Positions 25,987 through 34,635 are shown, counted from the first letter of the stretch. The stretch is 64,000 bases of DNA from Agaribacillus aureus (GCA_030442055.1 JAUJEB010000001.1:1488001-1552000), one strand, 5' to 3'. Notes: generated from the sequence alone by a model not told the origin. Made by a program: numbers and translations.

Positions 25987-27111
25987 TTAATCGCCGTCAT
26001 TATCCTGGTAAGTAATCAAAACGCCTAAAGCGCTGGGCATATCAGCTTTGATCAATACCAATAGCTTTTGTAATTCCTGATAAGCATCGCTCGCAGGGTC
26101 AGGATTATTTTCAACAGTATCCGCAAAAGGCTCAGGAATGGCTTGCACCTTGCTAATAGCAAGATCCATTTGCTCTTTGATGGCGTTTCCCAATAACCGA
26201 TCTTCATATTTTGATTCCAACGCTAACAGATTATCGTGCAAGCCCAAACCGTCCTGCTCACCCTGGCCCAGATAGAAATCCCGTATTGCCTCCAAATTGG
26301 CCACGGCCAGGGCAATAGACTGCCTGCTGTACCTTGCCTCTACATTAGCTGGTATGGGGATTCCCAAAGAACGGATTCCTAAAGGTTTTCCAATCTTATT
26401 ATCCCGGGTGAACCTTTCATAGTGAAAATTCAATGCATTCACCAGCATCCCCAGAGAACTTCCGACATCAGTTCCGTCTGCCGCAACAAACGAACCGATA
26501 AAATTTCCCTGATCAGCCGGCCAGTTACCATGTACCTGATCTATTTTGGTTTTCATGGCAGCGAGAAGATCCTTCAAATAGGTGCCCCTGTTGCCGGCAT
26601 CTGCGTCACCGGTAAAAGCGGCGATGATATCATCATCATTATCTCCAATGCCGTTAAGTAAATAATCAATGGTCGGCAAGCCTACCGCATCAATATTAGA
26701 GACGGCATCAAGATTATAGGATCCCGAACTAATATTGCTATTTATAGTGATCGTATTGGCCGGAAAAGTATTATAAGATCCTCTCAAAAATACTTTTTCT
26801 GCCTCACCGATTTCATAAAAACTAACCGCCTGCCATTTTAAATAAGCATCATTGAATTTACTCCGCGCATCTGAAAGGGTGCTGGCAGATGGGTTGTCTA
26901 CAAATGCCCCCACCGCGGTTTGCAGATCCCACACACTGCCCTGCAGTCTTTGATAACCGGGCAAAATAATGTTCTGGCCTATATTCTCCAGCATCGCTTT
27001 TCGGTCAAATGTATCAGGTGTAGTAGGTCCTTCATTATCATCGCCGCATGACACTACAAACCCAATAGTCAGCAACAAAACCGGTAGGAGGATCAGATTG
27101 GTTTTTCTCAT
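25987..27111 (-). CDS. Imelysin-family lipoprotein C (IrpA-like)
   Basis: A 374-residue exported lipoprotein, lipobox FVVSC with Cys22. The helical imelysin domain covers about 45-360. The family motif GxHxxE is replaced by GLPTID at 144-149, and the C-terminus ends in SALGVLITYQDNDGD, nearly the same ending as imelysin B. Imelysins are extracellular or periplasmic proteins linked to iron uptake; their chemistry is unsettled. It lies downstream of a hairpin terminator (27141-27166) after the DUF4856 gene and is followed at 15 nt by the HTTM gene. Loss of the His suggests altered metal binding or a non-metal role. Confidence 0.9.
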   Translation of the reverse strand: MRKTNLILLPVLLLTIGFVVSCGDDNEGPTTPDTFDRKAMLENIGQNIILPGYQRLQGSVWDLQTAVGAFVDNPSASTLSDARSKFNDAYLKWQAVSFYEIGEAEKVFLRGSYNTFPANTITINSNISSGSYNLDAVSNIDAVGLPTIDYLLNGIGDNDDDIIAAFTGDADAGNRGTYLKDLLAAMKTKIDQVHGNWPADQGNFIGSFVAADGTDVGSSLGMLVNALNFHYERFTRDNKIGKPLGIRSLGIPIPANVEARYSRQSIALAVANLEAIRDFYLGQGEQDGLGLHDNLLALESKYEDRLLGNAIKEQMDLAISKVQAIPEPFADTVENNPDPASDAYQELQKLLVLIKADMPSALGVLITYQDNDGD

Positions 27112-27140
27112 ATTTACATCTTATTAATAAAACAACAAAT

Positions 27141-27166
27141 CCCTTTATCCAAAAATGGATAAAGGG
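27141..27166 (-). terminator. Hairpin between DUF4856 and imelysin C genes
   Basis: Perfect 10-bp stem CCCTTTATCC / GGATAAAGGG with a 6-nt loop. On the minus strand it is followed by ATTTGTTGTTTT; on the plus strand by TTTTTGCTTTTTT. It could partly stop transcription of the operon after the DUF4856 gene, or act in both directions. Confidence 0.65.
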
Positions 27167-27201
27167 TTTTTGCTTTTTTAATGCTTTAAATTAACAATAC
27201 A

Positions 27202-28650
27202 TTATAAACTGTTTTTGTGATCATCCAGTCCATACTCAGTACTAATTTTATCTTTAGCGGTATTCAAACCGTTAATAGTTACATTGTAAAAATTAATACC
27301 AATATTTTGTTCGAGTATCTCTGTGATTTCCGCTTGCGTCAATTTTGCGTTCGGACTGTATCGTAAGGCTTCTATAAATGCCCAGGCTTCGGAAAGGGCA
27401 TGGTGCATTTCTCCCTGGTCAGAACCGATATTATCTAAAGTCGAATTAATGTAATGAATAGCTGTAGCGGCGGCTAATAACTCGAGGGTTTCATATAATA
27501 CGTCTCTTTGAGCGTTTTTTTCCTCGTAATCAAAATTAACCACTGCCGCCCTTCCAATCAAATAGGCATCCATCAGTTTTTTATTGGTACCCAGCAAAGC
27601 ATCTCTACCATTGCTGTAATTTCCCCAAAACCGATTAGTTGTGGTAGTAGGGAAGTCTACAGGTACACCGAAATAGCCAAAAGCTTCATCCCAGTGATGC
27701 TCCATGTCCGTATAATTCTTTCCTTCCCTTAACTTTATATTTTGCGCATCGTCGCCGGTACGATCATCTGTCAGGTAGGTATTATAAACCTGGTTGAGAA
27801 AAACGGAGCCCATCAGCCCTTTTTCTATTAGCTGCGCATACTCCCTGCCATTGGCATCCACCAAAATCGTTTTTGCTTTTACGGTTCTTGTCAGTAAACC
27901 TGCAACGCCGTTTGAGGCGACACCCGGGTTATCACTGTTGGTAGCCATTTCATTTAATAAAGCCTCAATATTGGCAACCTCGGATTCAAAGGTTTTGTCT
28001 TTTAGCTGTTTCGTAGAAGAGAACGAAAAGTTGCCTCCTCCATCACCGTTGGTATTGGCATACATGGCCAGCAACGCACTTGCACTCACTGTTTCCCCAT
28101 TATTTGCGTTACCCATCAAACTTTTGATTTCGCTCAATTGATTCAGGCGGTCAGTTTGACCACTAAATGAAACTGTAGTTTCATTGTTCCTGGTGAAAGC
28201 ATAGGTAGTAGGTACCGCTATAGGATTAGCGGGAGTGAAACGAGCGGTAACGGTCGCCGTAGCATTTCCTGTCTTGGCGGTACTTTGCTTATCGGTTATC
28301 GTAAAAGCCAAATTGTAAACCGTGCCCCAGGTCGATCTTCCTTCAGTGGTTTCCAAAGGAACGTCAAAATTAACATTAACTGTTTCTGACACAGCACCAT
28401 CGGTCACCGGAACATCTTCGTCAGCACCGCCATCAACGGACATAGAGATGGATTTTACGCCCGCAGGCGCATTAAAAACAAGTGTAACGGTAGCTTCCTC
28501 TCCGGGTTTTTGGTCTATTGCACTTTCATTAAAGGTGATAGTAGGGCTGCCAAAATCGGTAGGCTCATCATCGTCGTCACAAGCCATTAATACCGATAAA
28601 GCTGCCAGAACAACCAGAATTTTTTGGTAAAATTTTATAGAAAATAACAT
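27202..28650 (-). CDS. DUF4856-domain lipoprotein of the imelysin cluster
   Basis: A 482-residue exported lipoprotein, lipobox SVLMAC with Cys24 and DDDDE after it. Residues about 35-140 form a beta-rich Ig-like domain with Thr/Val repeats (EEATVTLVFNAPAG). The rest, from PTTYAFTRNNE (about 147), is the helical DUF4856 region with MLE-type helices such as EMHHALSEAWAFIEALRY. The function is unknown; such genes travel with imelysins in Bacteroidota, so a role in binding or presenting an iron source at the surface is inferred. It has its own strong promoter at 28697-28727. Confidence 0.83.
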   Translation of the reverse strand: MLFSIKFYQKILVVLAALSVLMACDDDDEPTDFGSPTITFNESAIDQKPGEEATVTLVFNAPAGVKSISMSVDGGADEDVPVTDGAVSETVNVNFDVPLETTEGRSTWGTVYNLAFTITDKQSTAKTGNATATVTARFTPANPIAVPTTYAFTRNNETTVSFSGQTDRLNQLSEIKSLMGNANNGETVSASALLAMYANTNGDGGGNFSFSSTKQLKDKTFESEVANIEALLNEMATNSDNPGVASNGVAGLLTRTVKAKTILVDANGREYAQLIEKGLMGSVFLNQVYNTYLTDDRTGDDAQNIKLREGKNYTDMEHHWDEAFGYFGVPVDFPTTTTNRFWGNYSNGRDALLGTNKKLMDAYLIGRAAVVNFDYEEKNAQRDVLYETLELLAAATAIHYINSTLDNIGSDQGEMHHALSEAWAFIEALRYSPNAKLTQAEITEILEQNIGINFYNVTINGLNTAKDKISTEYGLDDHKNSL

Positions 28651-28696
28651 TGAATTTAGTACGGATTTAATTATTTAGATTTATTTTAAATAATAG

Positions 28697-28727
28697 CAAA
28701 GATAGAGGCCGGTTGGTCCGTGGTCAA
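28697..28727 (-). promoter_or_regulatory. Promoter of the DUF4856 gene
   Basis: Minus strand: -33 TTG (28725-28727), 20-nt spacer, -7 TATCTTTG (28697-28704), an exact match to the Bacteroidota TTG/TAnnTTTG pattern. Predicted start near 28693, leader about 43 nt. Confidence 0.65.
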
Positions 28728-28750
28728 TCGCTTTTGTTAGCTATTTGATA

Positions 28751-28787
28751 TACCTAATGGTAGTGATAGCGTCACTATCATTAGGTA
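28751..28787 (-). terminator. Long hairpin downstream of imelysin B
   Basis: A 16-bp stem (28751-28766 with 28772-28787) with one mismatch/wobble and a 5-nt loop, 19 nt past the imelysin B stop. No T-tract follows on the minus strand, so it may end transcription weakly or protect the mRNA 3' end. Confidence 0.55.
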
Positions 28788-28806
28788 GGCTTCCGAAAAG
28801 GTCCAT

Positions 28807-29940
28807 TCAATCCCCGTCGTTATCACTAAATGTGACCAACAGGCCAAGGCTTGACATCATGTCGGTTTTTAGTAGTATTACCAACTGCTGCGCTTTTTCA
28901 AAGGCCAGCTCCACTTTGTCTTTTTCCTGGGTTAAAGCATCGGTCAACGGTAAAGATATAGCCTCAGTGGCCTCGATGGCACTATCGAATTGGGTATCAA
29001 TAACCTGAGAAAGCGATTCATCCTGTAAATAGCGGGCATTTATATGATTGAGGTAGTCGTCGAAACCTTCGCCGTCAGCTCCTTTATAAATGCTTTTGAG
29101 GGCTTTTAAATTTTCCAGTATAAATGAAAGTGACGATTGGCTGCGCCAGGCTTCTGCATTTTTTGGCAGCAGCTCGCCTAAACTCTTTTTACCCAGCGGC
29201 ACACCGATTTTTTCATTTTTCACTATTTCTGCCAGGAAAATAACGTTATTGGCCAACATATTAATCGAACTCCCGATATCTTTGCCATCGGCCTGCATAA
29301 AGGTGTTCAGGTAATTATCAGACGCCGGATCCCATGCCTCAAACAATTGCTTCGCAAGAGAATGCAAATTTTCGCATAGCGCCACCAGGTAGTCAAGCCG
29401 ATTAGTGGAAGTTGCCATGGCGTCCAGAACCGTCTGATTGCCACCTTCCGGATCAAAGATCAAATATTCAATAGCCGGCAGCCCTTTGCTTGACGACCCT
29501 AAAGAAGTAATGTAAGCATTGTCAATGGTTTTGGTGGTGGTCAGTGCCTCCCCTATCGCAATAGTATTTGTTGGCCAGTTATCAATACTTGTTTTTAAGG
29601 CTAACTGATCGATGGGACCCAGGTCTATTACTTCGGCGTTTTTCCAGGCCAGCGTCGCTGCCTTCCAGTTGGTCTGTAAACCTGTCAGGAGCTGTGCGGA
29701 AGGGTTAGCTGCAAAATCCATGGCGGCATCCTTTAAATTTGAGGTTTCCTGATAGAAGCTTTGGTAATTAGGTAAAATGATATTCTTACCAATATTATTT
29801 AACAAAGCCACCCTATCAAAATCGTCGTTTCCGTTTCCGTCTCCGCCATCTTCACTGCAACTGCCAAATAATATCAGTAGCAAGATCGTTAACAAATAAA
29901 CATTAAACTTTGGCTGTATATTATTTCTTTGTGCTTTCAT
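28807..29940 (-). CDS. Imelysin-family lipoprotein B (IrpA-like)
   Basis: A 377-residue exported lipoprotein, lipobox ILFGSC with Cys28. It aligns throughout with imelysin C: both share NIGxNIILPxYQ near the N-terminus, a GLPAIEYL motif (153-160; His of GxHxxE replaced by Pro, Glu158 kept) and the C-terminal SSLGLLVTFSDNDGD. Its start overlaps the stop of the di-haem oxidoreductase gene by 4 nt (29937-29940), so the two are translationally coupled and probably work together at the cell surface. B and C look like a duplication separated by the DUF4856 gene. Confidence 0.9.
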   Translation of the reverse strand: MKAQRNNIQPKFNVYLLTILLLILFGSCSEDGGDGNGNDDFDRVALLNNIGKNIILPNYQSFYQETSNLKDAAMDFAANPSAQLLTGLQTNWKAATLAWKNAEVIDLGPIDQLALKTSIDNWPTNTIAIGEALTTTKTIDNAYITSLGSSSKGLPAIEYLIFDPEGGNQTVLDAMATSTNRLDYLVALCENLHSLAKQLFEAWDPASDNYLNTFMQADGKDIGSSINMLANNVIFLAEIVKNEKIGVPLGKKSLGELLPKNAEAWRSQSSLSFILENLKALKSIYKGADGEGFDDYLNHINARYLQDESLSQVIDTQFDSAIEATEAISLPLTDALTQEKDKVELAFEKAQQLVILLKTDMMSSLGLLVTFSDNDGD

Positions 29941-31343
29941 AAGGATTCCAGAAATTTAATTAATGCGTTTCTGTCCGTTTTACTTAATTTTAAATACGCT
30001 TGTTTCGAATTTTCGGCTTCCCCTCCATGCCACAACACCGCCTCCTCCAGGTTTCTTGCCCTGCCGTCATGTAAAAAATTAGTATGTCCGTTAACGGTTT
30101 CTACCAAGCCGATGCCCCAAAGCGGTGGTGTTCGCCATTCATTTCCGGAGGCTTCGAAATCAGGTCTTCCGTCCGCCAAATCATCGCCCATATCGTGTAA
30201 CAACAAATCCGTGTAGGGCCTGATCTGCTGCTGATAAAACTCCGGAATATTACCGCTATTGCCGGTAGTTATTTTAGGAATATGGCACCCGGTACAATTC
30301 GACTCAAAAAACAGCTGCTTACCACGCAACACCACCGGATCGTCCCAAAGCCTTCGCTTAGGGACCGCCAGTGTCGAGGAATAGAAAGTGACTTTATCAA
30401 AAATGCTGCCTTTCAGCTCCGGCTTCCCTTCATTGAATGCATTTTGACAATCTGTTTGATTGGCACTGCAATTTTCGTCCGGAAACAATGATGAGGTAAT
30501 ACCGATATCTCCTACAAAGGCGCCGGCGGTTTGCTGTCTAAGGTTGGGCTGATTGGCCTTCCAGCCAAATCGGCCTATATTTACCTTGTTAGCTGCCACA
30601 TCCCATACCCTGTTGGCCCTACCTGATATCCCATCGCTGTTGGTATCTTGCGGGTCTTCAAACCCAAGTATGGTCATCTCATCAATGGCTTCCAGAAGCC
30701 CCAGGCCCACCATGTGTGGCGCCACCCGGGGCGAGAATAAGATATCGTCATCTAAGGCACCGTAGCCAAGTTCGGTAAATTCATAGCGTGGCTTCCTTAG
30801 TGAATAAGACGCTCCATCGGCAAACGTGCCTTGAATTTCTTCATAGGTAATATTAACCGTCCCCTCTCGCGAAACACCCAGAATAGCCCTGTCTGCCAGT
30901 TGTAATCCATAATTCGGATCTGCCACCGGCCCGCCGTTAGCTGACTTTCCCGGTTTGCTAAGTCTGAACAGCATAGACACCAAAGGTTCGCCGGGAGCGG
31001 GAGGTTGCCCTTTTCCATCCTTAAAATGACAGCCCGAACAGGATCGGGAATTAAACAAGGGACCTAATCCGTCCAAATCCTCTGTCGAGGCCGGGGAAGT
31101 TACCCAATTGCGGTTAAAGAAGGAGTTCCCTGTGATAAACAGAAGGTCGCCATCTCCTAGTAAATTCGGAGCCGGATTTCCAAAAGCATTGACAGACTCA
31201 TCGAAAACCGTGGCTGCACCACCTGAAAATTCTTCGCCTTCCTCCAAAAAATCAATACTATCATCATCCTGCTCACAAGCAGCCATAATTATGCAGAAAA
31301 GGTAAATACAAAGGCCCGGTGTTATCAAATACTTCCAGTTCAT
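29937..31343 (-). CDS. Di-haem oxidoreductase (DHOR / putative peroxidase) lipoprotein
   Basis: A 468-residue exported protein, lipobox IIMAAC with Cys23. Two c-type haem sites are visible: CSGCH at 102-106 and CTGCH at 350-354. Between them lie GANRVWD-like and FGWKANQPNLRQQTAGAF segments typical of the thiol/di-haem oxidoreductase family. It needs cytochrome c maturation in the periplasm. In the imelysin cluster it could reduce or oxidise iron, or work on a haem-containing ligand. It starts 118 nt after imelysin A, beyond a terminator hairpin, and its stop overlaps the imelysin B start. Confidence 0.92.
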   Translation of the reverse strand: MNWKYLITPGLCIYLFCIIMAACEQDDDSIDFLEEGEEFSGGAATVFDESVNAFGNPAPNLLGDGDLLFITGNSFFNRNWVTSPASTEDLDGLGPLFNSRSCSGCHFKDGKGQPPAPGEPLVSMLFRLSKPGKSANGGPVADPNYGLQLADRAILGVSREGTVNITYEEIQGTFADGASYSLRKPRYEFTELGYGALDDDILFSPRVAPHMVGLGLLEAIDEMTILGFEDPQDTNSDGISGRANRVWDVAANKVNIGRFGWKANQPNLRQQTAGAFVGDIGITSSLFPDENCSANQTDCQNAFNEGKPELKGSIFDKVTFYSSTLAVPKRRLWDDPVVLRGKQLFFESNCTGCHIPKITTGNSGNIPEFYQQQIRPYTDLLLHDMGDDLADGRPDFEASGNEWRTPPLWGIGLVETVNGHTNFLHDGRARNLEEAVLWHGGEAENSKQAYLKLSKTDRNALIKFLESL

Positions 31344-31408
31344 ACAGCACAGTGGGTAATGAGAGATTAAATTTTAAGCAAAACAATAATCCATTTTTAA
31401 ACAGAAAA

Positions 31409-31432
31409 ATGCGCCTTTACAAAAAGGCGCAT
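31409..31432 (-). terminator. Terminator/attenuator between imelysin A and the DHOR gene
   Basis: Perfect 10-bp stem ATGCGCCTTT / AAAGGCGCAT with a 4-nt loop, followed on the minus strand by TTTTCTGTTT. Outer flanks AAACAAT-AATCC and GGATTGTTT can extend the pairing. It lies 29 nt past the imelysin A stop. Confidence 0.75.
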
Positions 31433-31460
31433 GGATTGTTTACGATATACTGGTCTATTA

Positions 31461-32663
31461 TTAAATATCAGACGGATCCAGGGTAAATCCGAACAGAGCG
31501 GATACCTGGGCGATTAAATCTCCTTGATTTCTAAGTGAGGTAATGGTATCGCTTACTCTGGTCCTTCCTCCGTTGTCATCCAGGATCTCCTGATCAAAAG
31601 GGGCCTGGATAGCATTGGCTAAGGTAATTGACGAACTAAGCGTACTAACAAGGTTATTGTTCAAATCCTCGTTTTGCTGCTTGACAAGGTCATCAATGCC
31701 TGCGCCATCAATAACTGATCCGTCAACCCTGGTATATTTACCTAAATAGACATTTTGTATGCCCATGGCGTTTCTGATGATATCATTGTGTGTATTGTCG
31801 CTGAAGCAGGAATGCTCATCTTCCTTGCTCTTTTCATCCAGGGCGATAAACATTCTTTCGCCGGCAAGCTCACCTTTGCTTAGCTTTCCAATGCCGGTCA
31901 ATATACGTTCCAGAGAATTATTGACCTCAGCTGAGGAAGTAAAGAAGGTTCTATAACTACCGTTTGCATCCCATTCATCAATCAATCCCTGAAGATCATC
32001 CAATATAAGGTCAATGGCAGCATTAAGGTAAGCGCCTCTCCTGAATTCAGGAGTTGTTTCATCGCCGGTTACGATAAAGTCACTTACCGGCCTTTCACCA
32101 CCGCCAGGACCGCTGCTGACATCCTGACCCCATAAAAGAAATTCAATAGCATGGTAACCTGAGCTGACATTGGTCTCACCCCCATCCTCATTCAGCGACG
32201 CAATCAGCACTTTATCAATGGTGGGGAAATCACCTGGTGAATTGATAATATTGATTCCAACGTTTGGATCACTACCGTTTACATTGCCGGTGACATTGTC
32301 AATATAAGATTCATCCAATGGCCAGGCATTTAGTTGACCTTCAGGACCATCACCATCGTCAATCGGACCTCCGTAAAAACGGTAAGCTTCCGATTCCCCA
32401 TAAGGGTTTCTGGCAGCGAGCCAGGCATTTTTGGCTTCGGTTAGATTGTTATCGGTAGGGTCTGCAACAAATGCATTGATCTTTTGCTTTAAAGCTTCAG
32501 CAGTAGTCAAAGCATCCTGGTAATTGGCTAAAACAATGTCGGCATAGTTGGCAACTACTTCTTCGACTGTTACCACGGACATATCACCCGCTTTATCGTC
32601 ATCATCACTACATGACGTAATAATAAAAATACTTAAAAATATCAGGAGAAAATAATGTTTCAT
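31461..32663 (-). CDS. Imelysin-family lipoprotein A with intact GxHxxE motif
   Basis: A 400-residue exported lipoprotein, lipobox IITSC with Cys18. The imelysin motif is complete: GYHAIEFLLWGQD with Gly169, His171 and Glu174. Further family segments are NAWPLDESYIDNV (112-124), FRRGAYLNAA and an HSCFSDNTHNDII cysteine/histidine stretch (near 275-290). This subfamily (ICMP-like) differs from the shorter-motif proteins B and C. First gene of the cluster, with a promoter at 32824-32854 and a leader of about 157 nt. The canonical motif makes it the best candidate for direct metal or ligand binding. Confidence 0.93.
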   Translation of the reverse strand: MKHYFLLIFLSIFIITSCSDDDDKAGDMSVVTVEEVVANYADIVLANYQDALTTAEALKQKINAFVADPTDNNLTEAKNAWLAARNPYGESEAYRFYGGPIDDGDGPEGQLNAWPLDESYIDNVTGNVNGSDPNVGINIINSPGDFPTIDKVLIASLNEDGGETNVSSGYHAIEFLLWGQDVSSGPGGGERPVSDFIVTGDETTPEFRRGAYLNAAIDLILDDLQGLIDEWDANGSYRTFFTSSAEVNNSLERILTGIGKLSKGELAGERMFIALDEKSKEDEHSCFSDNTHNDIIRNAMGIQNVYLGKYTRVDGSVIDGAGIDDLVKQQNEDLNNNLVSTLSSSITLANAIQAPFDQEILDDNGGRTRVSDTITSLRNQGDLIAQVSALFGFTLDPSDI

Positions 32664-32710
32664 TTTGCTATTTGGTTAAAACTGATTTTTAAAATAACCC
32701 CGGTCTTTTC

Positions 32711-32729
32711 TGGCATCCTACGCATGCCA
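32711..32729. repeat. Inverted repeat in the imelysin A leader
   Basis: TGGCAT / ATGCCA with a 7-nt spacer, inside the predicted 157-nt leader of imelysin A. A further short stem GCTAT / ATAGC lies around 32757-32774. Possible regulatory RNA structure or operator; no known riboswitch is recognised. Confidence 0.3.
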
Positions 32730-32823
32730 AGACTTTTGCGATCACCAAAGACTTATGCTATCACGAGAATAGCGCAGGAGCGTTACGCCCCATAAAGCTG
32801 AGGGTTAAAATTCTATTACGTCA

Positions 32824-32854
32824 CAAAATTAGGGCCATCAAAAAAAGCAATCAA
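32824..32854 (-). promoter_or_regulatory. Promoter of the imelysin cluster
   Basis: Minus strand: -33 TTG (32852-32854), 20-nt spacer, -7 TAATTTTG (32824-32831). Predicted start near 32820, giving a long leader (about 157 nt) to the imelysin A ATG. Confidence 0.65.
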
Positions 32855-32872
32855 TCGCTCCAATTAGCGATT
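32853..32872. terminator. Hairpin downstream of the desaturase gene, overlapping the imelysin promoter
   Basis: Stem AATCGCT / AGCGATT with a 6-nt loop. T-tracts flank it on both strands (32871-32876 on plus; GCTTTTTTT beyond it on minus), so it can end the leftward desaturase transcript. One arm overlaps the -33 TTG of the imelysin promoter. The remaining 32664-32969 gap (306 bp) has no gene. Confidence 0.6.
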
Positions 32873-32969
32873 TTTTATAGCTAAGGCTAGGTATATATCG
32901 ATGAATATCAAGACCATAAGAGGTTTTGACCCAATCAATATTCTGAGAAAATTTGTGTATGCTTAAAGA

Positions 32970-33818
32970 TTAATTATCTTTTCCACCGAATTTAGCTTCC
33001 TTGGGCACCCTGTATTTTTGAAAAGGCACTGCCAGTAAGTTGCCCAGTGCGTCATTTTCTTTTGGATCCATGTGTGTATCGATGCCAAATTTTATTTCCC
33101 GGATGTCCGCCACACTGGCAAAGGTCCCGAAAACCCTGTCCCAGATGGAAAATATATTGCCGTAGTTGGTATCGGTAAGTGGCTGTGTATAATGGTGATG
33201 TACCTTGTGCATCAGCGGGGTGACAAACACATACGAAAGTATCCTGTCCAGCGATTTTGGCATATTGATATTCGCATGGGTGATATGGGCAAATAATACG
33301 GACAGGCTTTGGTATAACATGATGATACCCATGGGTGCTCCAACAATCAGCACCGCCATAATGGTAAAAAGAATACGGAAAACTGTTTCCCCGGGATGAT
33401 GTCTCAAACCAGTGGTAACATCCACCGTGGTGTCACTGTGATGTACCAGGTGAAACTTCCACATCCATTTTACGCGATGCTCTGTCCAGTGGATAAAATA
33501 AGCCCCAATCAAATCAAGCAACAATATCCCAAGGACTACCCGGGCCCATAGCGGCATTTCAACAATATATAGTAAACCGATTTCATTGGAGGAAGCAAAA
33601 TCAGAGGCCCACAGCAATATGCCGGCCATACCAAATCCGATGATGACGGTGGTAAGCGTGAAAAATAAATTGAGTCCGGCGTGTCTGACTTTTTTATATT
33701 GAAAGTTAAATAGCGGTAAAGTTCCCTCTAAAATCCAAAAAAATACAAGGCCCCCGATTAACAAGGTGGCCCTGAAGGCCGGGGGAATATTTTCGAAATA
33801 CTGTATTAACGCTTCCAT
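32970..33818 (-). CDS. Sterol desaturase / fatty acid hydroxylase-family membrane di-iron enzyme
   Basis: About 282 residues from ATG 33818 (a TTG six bases upstream is possible). Four hydrophobic helices and the three histidine boxes of the family: HWTEHR, HLVHHSD and HKVHHHYTQP, which bind two irons at the cytoplasmic membrane face. It should hydroxylate or desaturate a lipid using O2; the substrate (carotenoid, sphingolipid or fatty acid) cannot be read out. It is divergent from a Crp/Fnr-family regulator gene across about 140 bp, which may control it. Confidence 0.9.
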   Translation of the reverse strand: MEALIQYFENIPPAFRATLLIGGLVFFWILEGTLPLFNFQYKKVRHAGLNLFFTLTTVIIGFGMAGILLWASDFASSNEIGLLYIVEMPLWARVVLGILLLDLIGAYFIHWTEHRVKWMWKFHLVHHSDTTVDVTTGLRHHPGETVFRILFTIMAVLIVGAPMGIIMLYQSLSVLFAHITHANINMPKSLDRILSYVFVTPLMHKVHHHYTQPLTDTNYGNIFSIWDRVFGTFASVADIREIKFGIDTHMDPKENDALGNLLAVPFQKYRVPKEAKFGGKDN

Positions 33819-33956
33819 TTCCAAATGCTAAGATAAAAGATCTGTCATGTCCATAAAGATGACCAAATGATTTCAGTGACCATTTAGTCCAATTTGTAAA
33901 AATATAGTAATTTTTGATCAAAATTGTTTAAAGTCCATGATAAAATAAATAAGCCG

Positions 33957-34556
33957 ATGGATGCGCTGGATAAATATAAACAAAGGATGCTGAACACGCT
34001 TAGCCGGTTTGAACCTGTCACCGAAGTTGCCTGGCAGGATTTACACCCACTTTGTACTTATGAGAAGTTTGACAGCGGGCAATATTTAATCCGGCAGGGA
34101 GAATTTCCAAAAGATATCGTTTTTATCCTTTCCGGGGTTATGCGGGCATTTTATAGATCAAGAGATGGCATTGACTATAACAAAACATTTTTTATGCCCT
34201 CAAGCTTTGCAGGGCCGCTGGCCGCACTTTTACAAAAGAATTACAGCCACCTGTATTTTCAGGCTATGATTGATACAGAGGTATTGAAGTTTGAATATCA
34301 GAAGTTCCTTGCCTTATTTGATCGACATCGCTGTCTGGAAACACTTATGCGAAAGGTTATTGAATTGGAGTGGGTCATCAAAAAAGAGCAGCGGGAAATA
34401 CAACTTGTCATGTGCGATGCCACCCAGCGATATGCTCATTTTCAAGAGGAGTACCCTGGGCTGGAAAAACTGATACCGCAATATCACATTGCTTCACACC
34501 TGGGTATCACCCCTATTCAACTAAGCCGGATCAGGGCTAAAATGGCTGGAAAGTGA
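33957..34556 (+). CDS. Crp/Fnr-family transcriptional regulator
   Basis: About 199 residues from ATG 33957; an in-frame TTG at 33924 would add 11 residues. The N-terminal cyclic-nucleotide-binding-type beta barrel (about 20-130) has the G-x-Y-L-I-R-Q-G-E-x-P-x-D pattern and FFMPSSFAGPLAAL. The C-terminal winged helix is short, with IASHLGITPIQLSRIRAKM as recognition helix. Residues for cAMP contact and Fnr cysteines are not conserved, so it is a CRP-like sensor of unknown signal, common in Bacteroidota. Divergent from the desaturase gene and 79 nt ahead of an SDR gene on the same strand; either could be a target. Confidence 0.88.
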   Translation: MDALDKYKQRMLNTLSRFEPVTEVAWQDLHPLCTYEKFDSGQYLIRQGEFPKDIVFILSGVMRAFYRSRDGIDYNKTFFMPSSFAGPLAALLQKNYSHLYFQAMIDTEVLKFEYQKFLALFDRHRCLETLMRKVIELEWVIKKEQREIQLVMCDATQRYAHFQEEYPGLEKLIPQYHIASHLGITPIQLSRIRAKMAGK

Positions 34557-34635
34557 ATCTGACATTAGCTAATATTAACATAGGTTAATGACAGCGGCCA
34601 CCCTATTCGTCAATTTTGAAAAAATTATTTACATC

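Noticed and set aside
33924..33956. TTG start for the Crp/Fnr regulator
   Set aside because: The ATG at 33957 gives a family-like N-terminus; the 11 extra residues have no support.
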